Shown here piece after piece: positions 33,831 through 42,153 of a stretch of 64,000 nucleotides of DNA. Below the pieces are notes generated by a model. That model made no database searches and had not been told where the DNA came from. It saw nothing but the letters and a program-made list of their open reading frames with translations. The DNA is from Gammaproteobacteria bacterium (GTDB lineage: Bacteria > Pseudomonadota > Gammaproteobacteria > Pseudomonadales > Azotimanducaceae). Positions within the stretch are counted from its first letter, which is position 1. Each line of letters starts with the position of its first letter. Both the position numbers and the translations under genes were made by a program. The DNA lies in the NCBI GenBank assembly GCA_009846005.1, contig VXYL01000086.1, positions 1 to 64,000 on the forward strand, read 5' to 3'.

Positions 33831-34625
33831 CTAGAACCGGTCCCTGATTTCCCAGAGATCCGGGAAGAACGGGCCGGCCAATACGGTGGACAACAGGTAC
33901 TCGGCACCCGAGGATCCGCCGGTTCCGGTCTTGGTTCCGATGGTGCGCTGGACCATCCTGAGATGCCGATAGCGCCACTCCTGCATGCCTTCGTCTAGGT
34001 CTACGAGGCTTTCGCAGAACGCCGACAGCTTGGGGTCGTCGCGATAGACGCGGATCAACGCGGCCTGCACCGCCGAATCCGTCCCGACAGGACAATCGGC
34101 CCATTTGTTCCGTGACGCTGCGGGAATGGAATGGCCCGACCGCGCGAGCAGCCCGACGAACTCATCCCACAAGGACGGCGCGGCGATTCGCGCCTTGAGC
34201 CGCTGCCGCTCCGCCGACTCTTCCGGGAACAACTCCAACACCGACGGCCGCTTGTAGCCGAGGATGAACTCGATCTCGCGGAACTGCGCGGACTGGAAAC
34301 CGCTGGAAGCGCCAAGCCGTTCCCGGAACGCGCCGAACTCGAGCGGCGTCATCGTCTCCATGACATCGAGCTGACTCACGAGCACCTTGACGATCTTTAG
34401 TGTGCGTTTGAGGGTCGATGCCGCGCGGTCGGACTCGTCTGCCGCCAGAAGCTCGCCGCTGCGCGCCAGTTCGTGAAGCATGCTCTTGAACCACAGTTCG
34501 TAGACCTGGTGAACGATGATGAACAGCGTTTCGTCGTGGGCGCGGGAGAGCGGTTGCTGCAACGACAGAAGCTCCGCGATCTTCAGGTAGGTCTGGTAGT
34601 TCTGGAAACTCGGGTTCGTGCTCAT
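33831..34625 (-). CDS. kynA: Tryptophan 2,3-dioxygenase
   Basis: A 264-residue heme enzyme that opens the indole ring of tryptophan to N-formylkynurenine. Substrate-pocket segments are TYLKIAELLSLQQPLSRAHD, ETLFIIVHQVYELWFKSM and GFQSAQFREIEF. The proximal heme histidine is in WRYRHLRMVQRTIG, followed by the flexible loop GTKTGTGGSSGAEYL. Length is slightly below the usual 270-290. It sits between an LLM oxidoreductase (3 bases upstream) and kynureninase (21 bases downstream) on one transcript. A kynurenine formamidase gene is not in view. Confidence 0.94.
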   Translation of the reverse strand: MSTNPSFQNYQTYLKIAELLSLQQPLSRAHDETLFIIVHQVYELWFKSMLHELARSGELLAADESDRAASTLKRTLKIVKVLVSQLDVMETMTPLEFGAFRERLGASSGFQSAQFREIEFILGYKRPSVLELFPEESAERQRLKARIAAPSLWDEFVGLLARSGHSIPAASRNKWADCPVGTDSAVQAALIRVYRDDPKLSAFCESLVDLDEGMQEWRYRHLRMVQRTIGTKTGTGGSSGAEYLLSTVLAGPFFPDLWEIRDRF

Positions 34626-34628
34626 GGG

Positions 34629-35588
34629 TCACATCCGGGGAATCACCTCGTCGGTGAGCAGCACCAGGGTCTGATGGCTGAGGATCGACGCCAGCAGGTA
34701 GCCGAGCGGAATCTCCTCCTCCAGGCGTTTGAGTTCGTCAACCACCTTCGCGGGCGAACCGTGAATGATGACCTCGTCCACGTAGCGGCGGATGCGCTCT
34801 TCCTTCGACGCGCCGTCGCGCACGCCGACATAGGACTCGACCGTCCAGCGGGCGCCTTCGCGGGCCACTGCTTCGGCCGCCGCGTCGGTCGGGGCGATGG
34901 CGATCAGCCGTGCCATCGGCGTTGGACGACGCCGACCGTCGCACTCGGCCGGCAGCGCGGCGCGGTAACGGGCGTATTTGCGGCCGATCTCGTCGTGGGT
35001 GGAATGGGGATCCATGAGGATGGCGTGGCCTTGGCTAGCGGCCCAGTCGATGGCGTCCTGGGAACTTACGCCGATCCACGTCGGCATGGGGTTCTGCAGC
35101 GGCTTCGGCAGCACCTCGACATCGTGGTAGGTGTTGAACCGCCCTTCGTAGGTCAGCCGGTCGCACGACCATGCCTTCTGCACGATGTCGACGTTCTCGC
35201 GGAATCGGTCGTAGGACTCGTCCCGCTCGACACCGAAGACCCGCATTTCGGTGGCGTCGAAGCCCCTACCGGCGCCCCAGTTGACGCGGCCGCCGGACAG
35301 GTTGTCGAGCAGCGCCACCTCTTCCGCGAGCCGTAAGGGGTGGTAGAAGGCCGCCAGGCTGACGCCCGTGCCGATGCGCAGGTTGCGGGTGATGTCGGCG
35401 GCGTGCATGGCCATGATGTGCACCGAAGGACAGACGCTGTAGGTGGAGAAGTGGTGTTCGGCGAGCCAGACCGCGTCGTATCCGCCCTGGTCCATGATCC
35501 GGATTCGATCGAGCGCGCGGTCGTAGACCGTCCCCAAGGGAACCCGGCGGCCGGGCCAACTGAAGAACTGGAGCACGCCGAATTTCAT
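34629..35588 (-). CDS. LLM class flavin-dependent oxidoreductase
   Basis: A 319-residue bacterial-luciferase-like monooxygenase. ATG 35588 starts MKFGVLQFFSWPGRR; frames upstream of it lack support. Conserved stretches are AVWLAEHHFSTYSVCPS, the usual FMN-group EHH motif, then RIGTGVSLAAFYHPLRLAEE, LDNLSGGRVNWGAGRGFD and PTWIGVSSQDAIDWAASQG. This branch is more like FMN-type luciferase monooxygenases than the two other LLM genes here. It leads the tryptophan-dioxygenase operon, so it may act on an indole or kynurenine compound, which is inference. Confidence 0.87.
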   Translation of the reverse strand: MKFGVLQFFSWPGRRVPLGTVYDRALDRIRIMDQGGYDAVWLAEHHFSTYSVCPSVHIMAMHAADITRNLRIGTGVSLAAFYHPLRLAEEVALLDNLSGGRVNWGAGRGFDATEMRVFGVERDESYDRFRENVDIVQKAWSCDRLTYEGRFNTYHDVEVLPKPLQNPMPTWIGVSSQDAIDWAASQGHAILMDPHSTHDEIGRKYARYRAALPAECDGRRRPTPMARLIAIAPTDAAAEAVAREGARWTVESYVGVRDGASKEERIRRYVDEVIIHGSPAKVVDELKRLEEEIPLGYLLASILSHQTLVLLTDEVIPRM

Positions 35589-36138
35589 CGTCCGCAGAGT
35601 TTGTCGGACAGCCTTCGCCGTAAGCAAGCGGGATGGGATTGAGGGCGCAGTTATCAACCGGCTCGATGTACCTAAGGCGCTGTTTGCATTGCCAAAGAAA
35701 GCCGGTCTGTGGCGGATGGCCCGCGACGGGCACACACCTTGACCACATTATCTGCGGCGAGTTATGCACACGATATCCCCCGCACCTTGCATCTAATTCA
35801 TCGAAAACGCGCTCTGGACGTCTTGCGCCCCGGGCTAGTAGGAGTAGATTCAGTAGCACGGACTTGGATACGGCGCACATCGGAACGGCGCTTCGGCGCG
35901 GGAAAGGTAGGCAAACCGGACCGAGATCCGATAGCCCTTAAGCCAAAGGGCGCCGGGGTCTCCAAGGCTTAGGAGACCCAACGGCGAGGCGGCAGCCGGG
36001 AAGCGGCGGCGAGCGATCGACGGCGTGGTACCGGGCGCCGAGGCAGGCCGGCCTTGAGCTGACCAGCCACGACGGATCGCCTCCCCGAGTCCTCGTGACG
36101 CAGACGCGACTGCGAAGCGGGGCGACGTAGAAAGGCGT

Positions 36139-36281
36139 CGTAAAATAACGACTTATGAGTCGGCTGTGCTCCGCGCACTGACGGGTGAGCGAAGAGGCAG
36201 CGAACCAGGGCCATCATCGGGGGGAACCCGGATCCTGACCTTGATTCACCGAAGCCCCGTCGCGAGACGGGGCTTCCTTTT
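36139..36281 (+). ncRNA. Candidate small RNA or leader ending in an intrinsic terminator
   Basis: A + strand terminator at 36251-36281 has no + strand protein gene ahead of it for more than 3.5 kb, so a non-coding transcript must end there if it is used. The start is not known; a TAAAAT box near 36142-36147, flanked by GTCGT/ACGAC, is one candidate -10. It could be a free small RNA or an attenuated leader of the dehydrogenase gene downstream. I recognise no RNase P, tmRNA, SRP or 6S signature. Boundaries are rough. Confidence 0.4.
36251..36281 (+). terminator. Rho-independent terminator
   Basis: A perfect 11-base stem GAAGCCCCGTC/GACGGGGCTTC around a GCGA tetraloop, followed by CTTTT. This is the best terminator in the window. 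It points along the + strand, about 100 bases upstream of the PQQ dehydrogenase start. Confidence 0.85.
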
Positions 36282-36376
36282 GTGCGCGTCTTGGCGGCGA
36301 GCGCGGGACGCACCCCCGGCAAATCGGTCTGCCTACGCCCGCCCTCGACGGCCCCTGACGCGATAGGATGGTCGTC

Positions 36377-38605
36377 ATGCCCTCGGCATTCCGATCAACG
36401 AACCCGCGCCAAACTCCTCAACGAGGTCGGCGGCCAGCCGTCACGTTCGGGGTCGCGAGCGTTCTACTTGCCCGCACGGCCCTCGCCAGTCCAGATCTCC
36501 TCGTCCCGGCCATGGATTACGGTGCCACGGACTGCAGCTTCTGCCACTTGACGCCCCAAGGCGGTGAGGCGCACAACGAACGGGGGCTTTGGCTCGTTGC
36601 CGAACGCGAACGCCGCGGCGTCGAGAAGGTTGAAGTCACGTGGCTCGCCGCACGGGAAACCCGCGTTGCGAGAACCGAGGCGCGGGAACCGACGACGGTG
36701 GGAGTCGCCGTACTTCCTGAGATCAAGCCGTCGCCGGCCGATGGGAAGCGCCCGGTGGACTACACGACCGCGCACGGCGACTGGCCGGCCTACGGAGGCG
36801 GGCTGCGCGCCCAGAAATACTCGCCGCTCGATCAGGTCTCTCGGGACAACGTCGATGACCTCGCCATCGCCTGGGTCTGGGAGGCTTTCGACAACGACCG
36901 CTACACGGGCTTGTTCAACCGGCGCAAGACACCCGACGGCTTCAAGGCGACGCCGCTCATGGTTGGGGGCCGGTTGTTTGTACGTACGGCGTTCTCTGCG
37001 GTCGCTGCCCTCGATCCGATCACCGGAGAGACGCTTTGGACCTACGATCCGGGTACCGGCGACGGCCCCCGCCCTCCGGTATTCGGTTTCTCCACCAGGG
37101 GGCTGGCCTATCACCGGGGCGATGACGGCGATCGGGTCCTGTTGGTCACGAGCGATGGCTGGCTCATCGCGCTATCGGCCGAGACGGGCGAACCTTTTCC
37201 TGGCTTCGGGGAGGGGGGCCGGGTCGACCTGACTATGGGCCTGCGTCGCCCGCTGTCACGCCGCGCGAATACATGGAACTACGCGCCAGCCCTGTGCGGC
37301 GACATCGTCGTACTGGGCAACCAGACCCACGACGGTTCGCACATGCTGCGCAATTGGCGCGACAACGTCCCGCTCGGTGACGTGCGCGGCTTCGACGTCA
37401 GGACGGGCCGGCAGGTGTGGGTGTTCAAGACGATCCCTCAGGCCGGCGAGTTCGGCAACGACACCTGGGGCGAGGAGTCGTGGAAGTGGATGGGCAACAC
37501 CAACGTCTGGTCCATGATGAGTTGCGACGCGGAACTCGGAATCGTCTACCTGCCGGTCACGGCGCCGTCCAGCCACTTCTACGGCGGGCTCCGGCCCGGC
37601 GACAACCTGTTCGGAACCTCGGTGGTCGCGCTGGACGCGCGTACCGGCGAGCGCAAGTGGCACTTCCAGACCGTACACCATGACATCTGGGACTACGACC
37701 TGCCTGCGGCACCCGTCGTGGCGGACATCGTCATGGACGGCAAGCCGGTGAAGGCCGTGGCCCAGGTCAGCAAGGTGGGCTTCCTCTACGTCTTCGACCG
37801 CGTTACCGGCGAGCCGCTCTGGCCCATCGAAGAACGGCCGGTGCCGAAGAGCACGTTGGAGGGCGAACAGGCCGCCGCCACGCAGCCGTTCCCCACCTGG
37901 CCACCGCCGTTCGAGATGCAAGGCCTCGAGGAAGACGACCTGATCGACTTCACGCCGGAACTCCGGAGTCGGGCGCAGAAGGAACTCGAAGGCATCCGGA
38001 CTGGAGGGTTGTTCCTGCCGCCGTCAACGGAGGGCAGCCTGGCCGTTCCCGGTTGGGGCGGTGGGGCGAACTGGGGCGGCGCGGCGTTCGACCCGGAGGC
38101 CAGGATGTTGTACGTGGCGTCGCGCCGCGAACCGCTCCTGATGACCGCCCGCCCGATGCCGAACTCACGTAATGGCCAGCCCTACAGAATCCGACCAACC
38201 GGCTTCGACCTGGACGGCGTTCCCGTGGTGAAGCCGCCCTGGTCCAGCATCACCGCCTACCGACTGGACACGGGCCAAGTGGCTTGGAAGGTCGCCAACG
38301 GGCGCGGCCCCAAGGAGCATCCTCTGCTCAAGGATCTAGACCTGCCGGACCTAGGCGACCGGTGGAACGCGCCCGGGTTGCTGGTGACGAGGCACCTGAT
38401 CTTCCATGGCCACCGGAGCGATGGGGGCACGACGCTGCGGGCGCTCGACAAGACGACGGGTGCACTGGTCTGGGAGCATCCCCTGGAGGGAACGCACCAG
38501 GACGCGCCGCCCATGGCCTACATGGCGGGGAGTAAGCAATTCGTCGTCATCGCGACCGGCGCGGGTGTTCAACCCGCGAGACTCACAGCCTTCCGGCTGC
38601 CGTAG
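36377..38605 (+). CDS. PQQ-dependent dehydrogenase with N-terminal CxxCH heme site
   Basis: A 742-residue exported quinoprotein. ATG 36377 has AGGA eight bases upstream; ATG 36368 is in frame. A signal-like stretch (VTFGVASVLLARTALAS) ends near residue 38. Cys53-x-x-Cys56-His57 (ATDCSFCHLTP) is a covalent c-type heme site not present in ordinary quinoprotein glucose dehydrogenases. Residues 120-742 form the PQQ beta-propeller: DWPAYGGGLRAQKYSPLDQV, GWLIALSAETGEPFPGFG, QTVHHDIWDYDLPAAP and GTHQDAPPMAYMAGSKQFVV. It would oxidise a sugar or alcohol in the periplasm and pass electrons to heme or quinone. Its TAG stop lies in the dispersed repeat. Confidence 0.88.
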   Translation: MPSAFRSTNPRQTPQRGRRPAVTFGVASVLLARTALASPDLLVPAMDYGATDCSFCHLTPQGGEAHNERGLWLVAERERRGVEKVEVTWLAARETRVARTEAREPTTVGVAVLPEIKPSPADGKRPVDYTTAHGDWPAYGGGLRAQKYSPLDQVSRDNVDDLAIAWVWEAFDNDRYTGLFNRRKTPDGFKATPLMVGGRLFVRTAFSAVAALDPITGETLWTYDPGTGDGPRPPVFGFSTRGLAYHRGDDGDRVLLVTSDGWLIALSAETGEPFPGFGEGGRVDLTMGLRRPLSRRANTWNYAPALCGDIVVLGNQTHDGSHMLRNWRDNVPLGDVRGFDVRTGRQVWVFKTIPQAGEFGNDTWGEESWKWMGNTNVWSMMSCDAELGIVYLPVTAPSSHFYGGLRPGDNLFGTSVVALDARTGERKWHFQTVHHDIWDYDLPAAPVVADIVMDGKPVKAVAQVSKVGFLYVFDRVTGEPLWPIEERPVPKSTLEGEQAAATQPFPTWPPPFEMQGLEEDDLIDFTPELRSRAQKELEGIRTGGLFLPPSTEGSLAVPGWGGGANWGGAAFDPEARMLYVASRREPLLMTARPMPNSRNGQPYRIRPTGFDLDGVPVVKPPWSSITAYRLDTGQVAWKVANGRGPKEHPLLKDLDLPDLGDRWNAPGLLVTRHLIFHGHRSDGGTTLRALDKTTGALVWEHPLEGTHQDAPPMAYMAGSKQFVVIATGAGVQPARLTAFRLP

Positions 38606-38681
38606 GGGCGGGGCTTGTCCCCGCCCGCGCCAGGGCATCGTCGGCAGCCCGGAAACGGGACGGGACAAGCCCGTCCCCTAC
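38602..38681. repeat. Dispersed GTAGGGG...CCCCTAC element, copy 5
   Basis: An 80-base element bounded by GTAGGGGCGGGGCTTGTCCC and GACAAGCCCGTCCCCTAC. It lies between the convergent PQQ dehydrogenase and VWA genes, and its first TAG is the stop codon of the dehydrogenase. Confidence 0.8.
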
Positions 38682-38710
38682 GGAATGCCCCGCCGTGCGG
38701 CGGAAACCCC

Positions 38711-38757
38711 GTAGGGGCGGGGCTATCGCGCCCGAAGGGCGCGCCCCCGCCCGCGCC
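38711..38757. repeat. Dispersed GTAGGGGCGG element, copy 6
   Basis: A half-element starting GTAGGGGCGGGG and containing TCGCGCCC-GAA-GGGCGCG, 29 bases after copy 5. Its inner part matches copy 7 at 48347. Confidence 0.7.
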
Positions 38758-38769
38758 GGTCCTGGCAGG

Positions 38770-40374
38770 TCAGTAAAGCCCCAGTTTCTGCATCGTGACG
38801 GGGCCGGCGATACCGTCGACGGTGAGCGAATTGTCCGCTTGAAACGCCTTGATGGAGGTTTCCACTGCGGCCGAGTAGAGGCCGTCGACGGGACCGGCGT
38901 AGTGGCCTTCGTCCTGCAAGGCGGTCTGCAGCCGCTCGACGTTGATGCCCTCGTCGCCGCGCTGCAGCAGGTACTGGTCGCGGTTTCCCGTTGCCGCCCG
39001 GTACAGCCTGTTCTTGGTTCGCTTCAGGTAGACGTTGCGCTGGTCGGCACTGGTACGCGCGGCCGCCATCTGGTCTCGCTCCACCCGGAGCGCCTCGAAT
39101 TTGGTGGCTAGGCGACGATCCCGGTGCTGCCCGTTCGCCTTGCGCATCGCGTGCTCCAGCTCGCGCATGGCTTGGTCTGCCGCGTCGTAGTGGCCCGCTT
39201 GGTACTGGGCGACGGCATCCCGGTGGCGGCGTTCGGCGGCAAACAGTTTGATTTCGATGGCCACTGCCGGGTTGCGGGCCGCGAGCGCGGCTTGCGCGTC
39301 CTCGACCACCATGACGGTCAGCGGGATCCGTACCGACGCTGACCGGTCGTTGCTGAGGTCGTGGTAGCTGAACGCAATCTCGCCGAGGGAAACTTCCCCC
39401 GCGGCGTCGAACAGCGTCTCGCCGGGAACGAACTGCGCGAGCAGGGTGTGCGTCTCCCCGGCATGGAAGCTACCGAGATCCAGATCGGCCTGCTGCGGAT
39501 CGTGCGCGCCCAGGATCGTCGCGTTGACGACGCCCGGCGCGGCCTCGAGTCGCAACCGTGCGTCCTTGGCGACGGTGGCGGTAAGCGTCGCTAGTTCCTC
39601 TTGATAGATGCGCGCGATCTCGTGGGGATGTTCGACGTGATAGAAGGCCCCGCCCCCGTTCTGGGCGATGGCCTGCATCAGGTCTTCGCCGTAGTCGAGG
39701 CCGAGGCCGAGCGTCGAGATCCGAACGCCCTGGCGTTTCGCTTGCCGCACCATCCCGCCGATCTCTGCGGGGTGGATAACGCCGTGATTGGCCAGGCCGT
39801 CGGACAGCAGGAGGACGCGACTGACGGTGGTCTGTGCGTCGATGGTTTGCATGCCCGCAGCCACTTCCTCGACGCCACGCATCATGCCGGCGGCGAGATC
39901 CGTTCCTCCGCGGGGTGTGAGGCGGTCGATCAGGCGTTTGATCGGCTCTTTCTCCCGCACCGGCTGCGACCGCCACAGTGTGGTGATCTCTGTGTCGTAC
40001 TCGACCACAGCCAGGTGGTCGCGCGGGTTCAGTCCGTCGACCGCCCTCCTCGCGGCCTTCTTCAGATAGTCGATCTTGCCGGTTGCCTCCATGGAACCCG
40101 ACCGGTCCAGAACCAGTGCCAGGTTGAGGGGGGGCCGGTTTGCCCGCTCGGCGGCGGGCGACTCGGCAGCGTGACACCGAACGAGCACGTACACCGGCGT
40201 GCGGTCGCCCCTAGTGACCAATGGCCGGTCCAACTCGACTCTCGGTTGGACGACGGGCTCGACGTCTTCGACCGGCGACGTCGCCGCCTGCGAAGTCGTG
40301 CCAGGGAGGAGAAGCACGACTGCCGCAGCGGCAATGGCTGTCATGGAGTGCGCGTCCGGGAGTGTTTGCATCAT
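38770..40374 (-). CDS. VWA-domain protein with C-terminal peptidoglycan-binding domain
   Basis: A 534-residue exported protein (signal peptide MTAIAAAAVVLLLPGTTSQA). A von Willebrand A domain spans about residues 80-270, with the metal-ion site LVLDRSGSMEATGK, the distal threonine in PRGGTDLAAGM and LLLSDGLANHG. A beta-sandwich part follows, then a helical region (residues 370-460) rich in Arg and Glu. The last 60 residues are a PG_binding_1 domain (EGINVERLQTALQDEGHYAG then GIAGPVTMQKLGL). It probably works at the cell wall as a metal-dependent adhesion or scaffold protein. It lies 46 bases after the other VWA gene. Confidence 0.87.
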   Translation of the reverse strand: MMQTLPDAHSMTAIAAAAVVLLLPGTTSQAATSPVEDVEPVVQPRVELDRPLVTRGDRTPVYVLVRCHAAESPAAERANRPPLNLALVLDRSGSMEATGKIDYLKKAARRAVDGLNPRDHLAVVEYDTEITTLWRSQPVREKEPIKRLIDRLTPRGGTDLAAGMMRGVEEVAAGMQTIDAQTTVSRVLLLSDGLANHGVIHPAEIGGMVRQAKRQGVRISTLGLGLDYGEDLMQAIAQNGGGAFYHVEHPHEIARIYQEELATLTATVAKDARLRLEAAPGVVNATILGAHDPQQADLDLGSFHAGETHTLLAQFVPGETLFDAAGEVSLGEIAFSYHDLSNDRSASVRIPLTVMVVEDAQAALAARNPAVAIEIKLFAAERRHRDAVAQYQAGHYDAADQAMRELEHAMRKANGQHRDRRLATKFEALRVERDQMAAARTSADQRNVYLKRTKNRLYRAATGNRDQYLLQRGDEGINVERLQTALQDEGHYAGPVDGLYSAAVETSIKAFQADNSLTVDGIAGPVTMQKLGLY

Positions 40375-40420
40375 GTCGTGGGTGTCCTCTTGGCGGTGGG
40401 TGTCGGTTGGTCGCCCGACG

Positions 40421-41614
40421 TCAAAGGGCCGGGGCCGCGTCGGTGTAGCGAAAGCCTTTCGCTCCCGCCTGCTCCCGCACGGCGTGGAAGATGCGGTGGT
40501 CGAGCGAGGCTTCGATGCCCTCGCGGGCCTCGGCCTGTGCCGTGACGAAGGCCGTGCGTTTCGCGAGCAGCTCGCGGAGTTCGCGATTCAGACGGTCGCG
40601 CTGCTCGGCCTGGGATTTCAGGTAGACGGCGCGTTCGCTGGCGTCCATCGGCCGCATGACCGCCGGTAGCTCGGCCTCCGCGATGTCGGCAAGGCTTATT
40701 GATCCGTCGGCCACGTCCCTGACCAGTTCGCCATCGCCGTAGTGGCTCTTGGCGCCGCTCGCGGTGAGGTTGAAGGCGGCGCGACGAGCCCGCGAAGCGG
40801 CGCTCGCCTCGCGGTTCAGCTTGTCCGCGGCGGCGACCTTTAGGTCGGTCTTGGCGAGCACGTCTACCGAGCCGTAGTAGAGCCGGGTGTCGTCGAGCCT
40901 TGCGGAAAGCTCCGCGATCCGGCGGTCGTAGGGCGTGTCGATGGCGACTGCGTCGCCCTGCTGGCCGACGGTGAAGTAGCGGCCCTGGGCGAGGTCGGCG
41001 ATTTCGCGCCAGTGGCTTTCGGTTCGAGTACTGTCGCCGCAGAGGATGGCGTTGATGACGATGCCCCGCTCGGCGGCGAGTCGGGCGGTTTCCGGATACT
41101 GAGGCTCGTTGGCGTAGTCCATGTGGGGCGGCGAATCGCCGACCAGGAAGATGACGCGGTAGGCGGACGGGTCGTCGCTCCAGGAGATGGCGTGTACGGC
41201 GTCGTGGAGGGCCGCGTTGACGCTCTCCGGTCCATCGCCGCCGCCGGCCGCGTGGAAGTCGAGCAGGGTCGAGTACACGGTGTCGACATCGGTGGACAGG
41301 TCGGTGACCCGGGTCACGTAGTCGTCGCCCCGGTCGCGGTAGGCGACCAGGCCGATGGCGATTTCCGGTGCCGGGTCCGCCTGCGTCATGGCGTGGGCGA
41401 TGGCGAAGATCTTCTCCTTCGCCGCGGCGATGAGGCCGCCCATCGAGCCGGTGGTGTCCAGCACGAAGACGACTTCCATGCGTTGGGGCGTGGCGGCGAT
41501 GGGCTGCGGCACGGTCGATTCCAGGGTTTCGCGCAGCATCGGAAGGAACCAGATCAACGCCCCCGTCAGCACGAACAGCGGCAACCCGAGGCGCAATGAG
41601 GTCTTGGCGCGCAT
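40421..41614 (-). CDS. VWA-domain protein with N-terminal membrane anchor
   Basis: A 397-residue protein with one N-terminal membrane segment (LRLGLPLFVLTGALIWFLPM) and a von Willebrand A domain from about residue 46: VVFVLDTTGSMGGLIAAAKE is the metal site, GGGDGPESVNAALHDAVH and VIFLVGDSPPHMDY follow. The C-terminal 150 residues are helical and charged (SERAVYLKSQAEQRDRLNRE), probably coiled coil. The ATG shares one base with the upstream stop (TGATG). VWA proteins of this type often act with AAA ATPases or sense envelope state; partners here are the PspA-like and membrane genes upstream. Confidence 0.85.
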   Translation of the reverse strand: MRAKTSLRLGLPLFVLTGALIWFLPMLRETLESTVPQPIAATPQRMEVVFVLDTTGSMGGLIAAAKEKIFAIAHAMTQADPAPEIAIGLVAYRDRGDDYVTRVTDLSTDVDTVYSTLLDFHAAGGGDGPESVNAALHDAVHAISWSDDPSAYRVIFLVGDSPPHMDYANEPQYPETARLAAERGIVINAILCGDSTRTESHWREIADLAQGRYFTVGQQGDAVAIDTPYDRRIAELSARLDDTRLYYGSVDVLAKTDLKVAAADKLNREASAASRARRAAFNLTASGAKSHYGDGELVRDVADGSISLADIAEAELPAVMRPMDASERAVYLKSQAEQRDRLNRELRELLAKRTAFVTAQAEAREGIEASLDHRIFHAVREQAGAKGFRYTDAAPAL

Positions 41615-42153
41615 CAGGCGGCGCCCATCTTGCGCACAGCGGCGAGGGCGGCCCGCCGGGCGGACTGGTAGGCGTCTTCGGAGGCGGTGCGCCGGTCGCG
41701 GGCGACCGTTGGGATGAAGACGAACACGCTTTGCACCAGGAAGAAGGTCCATATCGCGAGTCCGGGGCTCTGCGTGCGCTCGATCGCCCACGCCGCGCCC
41801 GCCGCCCCGAGCACGATCAGACCAAGGTCCAGCAGCGCGGACGGCACGGAGGTCGCGAAATAGCACGACCGGACCAGCCAGATGGCGCCGAGGTGGGCAA
41901 ACAGAAAGAGTCCTAGCGGCACCTCGGCGAGCCAGGCCAGCGCGGAACCGGTGCAGAACAGCACACCGGCAACGACCCGGCCGACCTTGGCGTCGCTGGT
42001 CCACAGCAGGTAGAGGACATAGCCGCCAGCCAACAGCGCGACAACCAATCGATACGCCGTCGGGGATTGCCCCAGCACCGCGGACGCCGCCGCGCCGGCC
42101 ACCGCGGCCAGCACGGCGAGCACCACGCCGGCGGTGAACGTGGCCCGGCTCAT
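41614..42153 (-). CDS. Hypothetical membrane protein
   Basis: A 179-residue protein with about five hydrophobic segments: TFTAGVVLAVLAAVAGAAAS, YRLVVALLAGGYVLYLLW, VVAGVLFCTGSALAWLAEVP, SALLDLGLIVLGAAGAAWAI and GLAIWTFFLVQSVFVFIP. A short charged, Ala-rich C-terminal tail follows. I recognise no family. It overlaps the PspA-like gene (ATGA) and the VWA gene (TGATG), so it is made with both and could be their inner-membrane partner. Confidence 0.75.
   Translation of the reverse strand: MSRATFTAGVVLAVLAAVAGAAASAVLGQSPTAYRLVVALLAGGYVLYLLWTSDAKVGRVVAGVLFCTGSALAWLAEVPLGLFLFAHLGAIWLVRSCYFATSVPSALLDLGLIVLGAAGAAWAIERTQSPGLAIWTFFLVQSVFVFIPTVARDRRTASEDAYQSARRAALAAVRKMGAA

Larger units (their letters stand above)
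35589..36376. other. 788-base region without a protein gene; structured, ends in a terminator
   Basis: No credible coding frame is seen. The first third is somewhat AT-richer. From about 35850 the sequence is rich in inverted repeats, including GGGTCTCC/GGAGACCC (35956-35963 and 35972-35979, loop AAGGCTTA). A perfect intrinsic terminator on the + strand ends the stretch, about 100 bases before the PQQ dehydrogenase start. Confidence 0.75.

Noticed and set aside
35955-36010. Cobalamin riboswitch suggested by AGGAGACC
   Set aside because: The match is one arm of a simple perfect hairpin. The other conserved blocks of a B12 riboswitch are missing or in the wrong order.
35800-36281. RNase P RNA, tmRNA, SRP RNA or 6S RNA
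   Set aside because: None of the hallmark sequences (GAGGAAAGTCC, a T-arm with CCA end, GGAAGCAGCC, or the 6S bubble pattern) could be found on either strand.
35969-36322. 117-codon minus-strand frame in the non-coding stretch
   Set aside because: It runs across the terminator hairpin and is Arg/Pro-rich with no domain pattern and no ribosome site.
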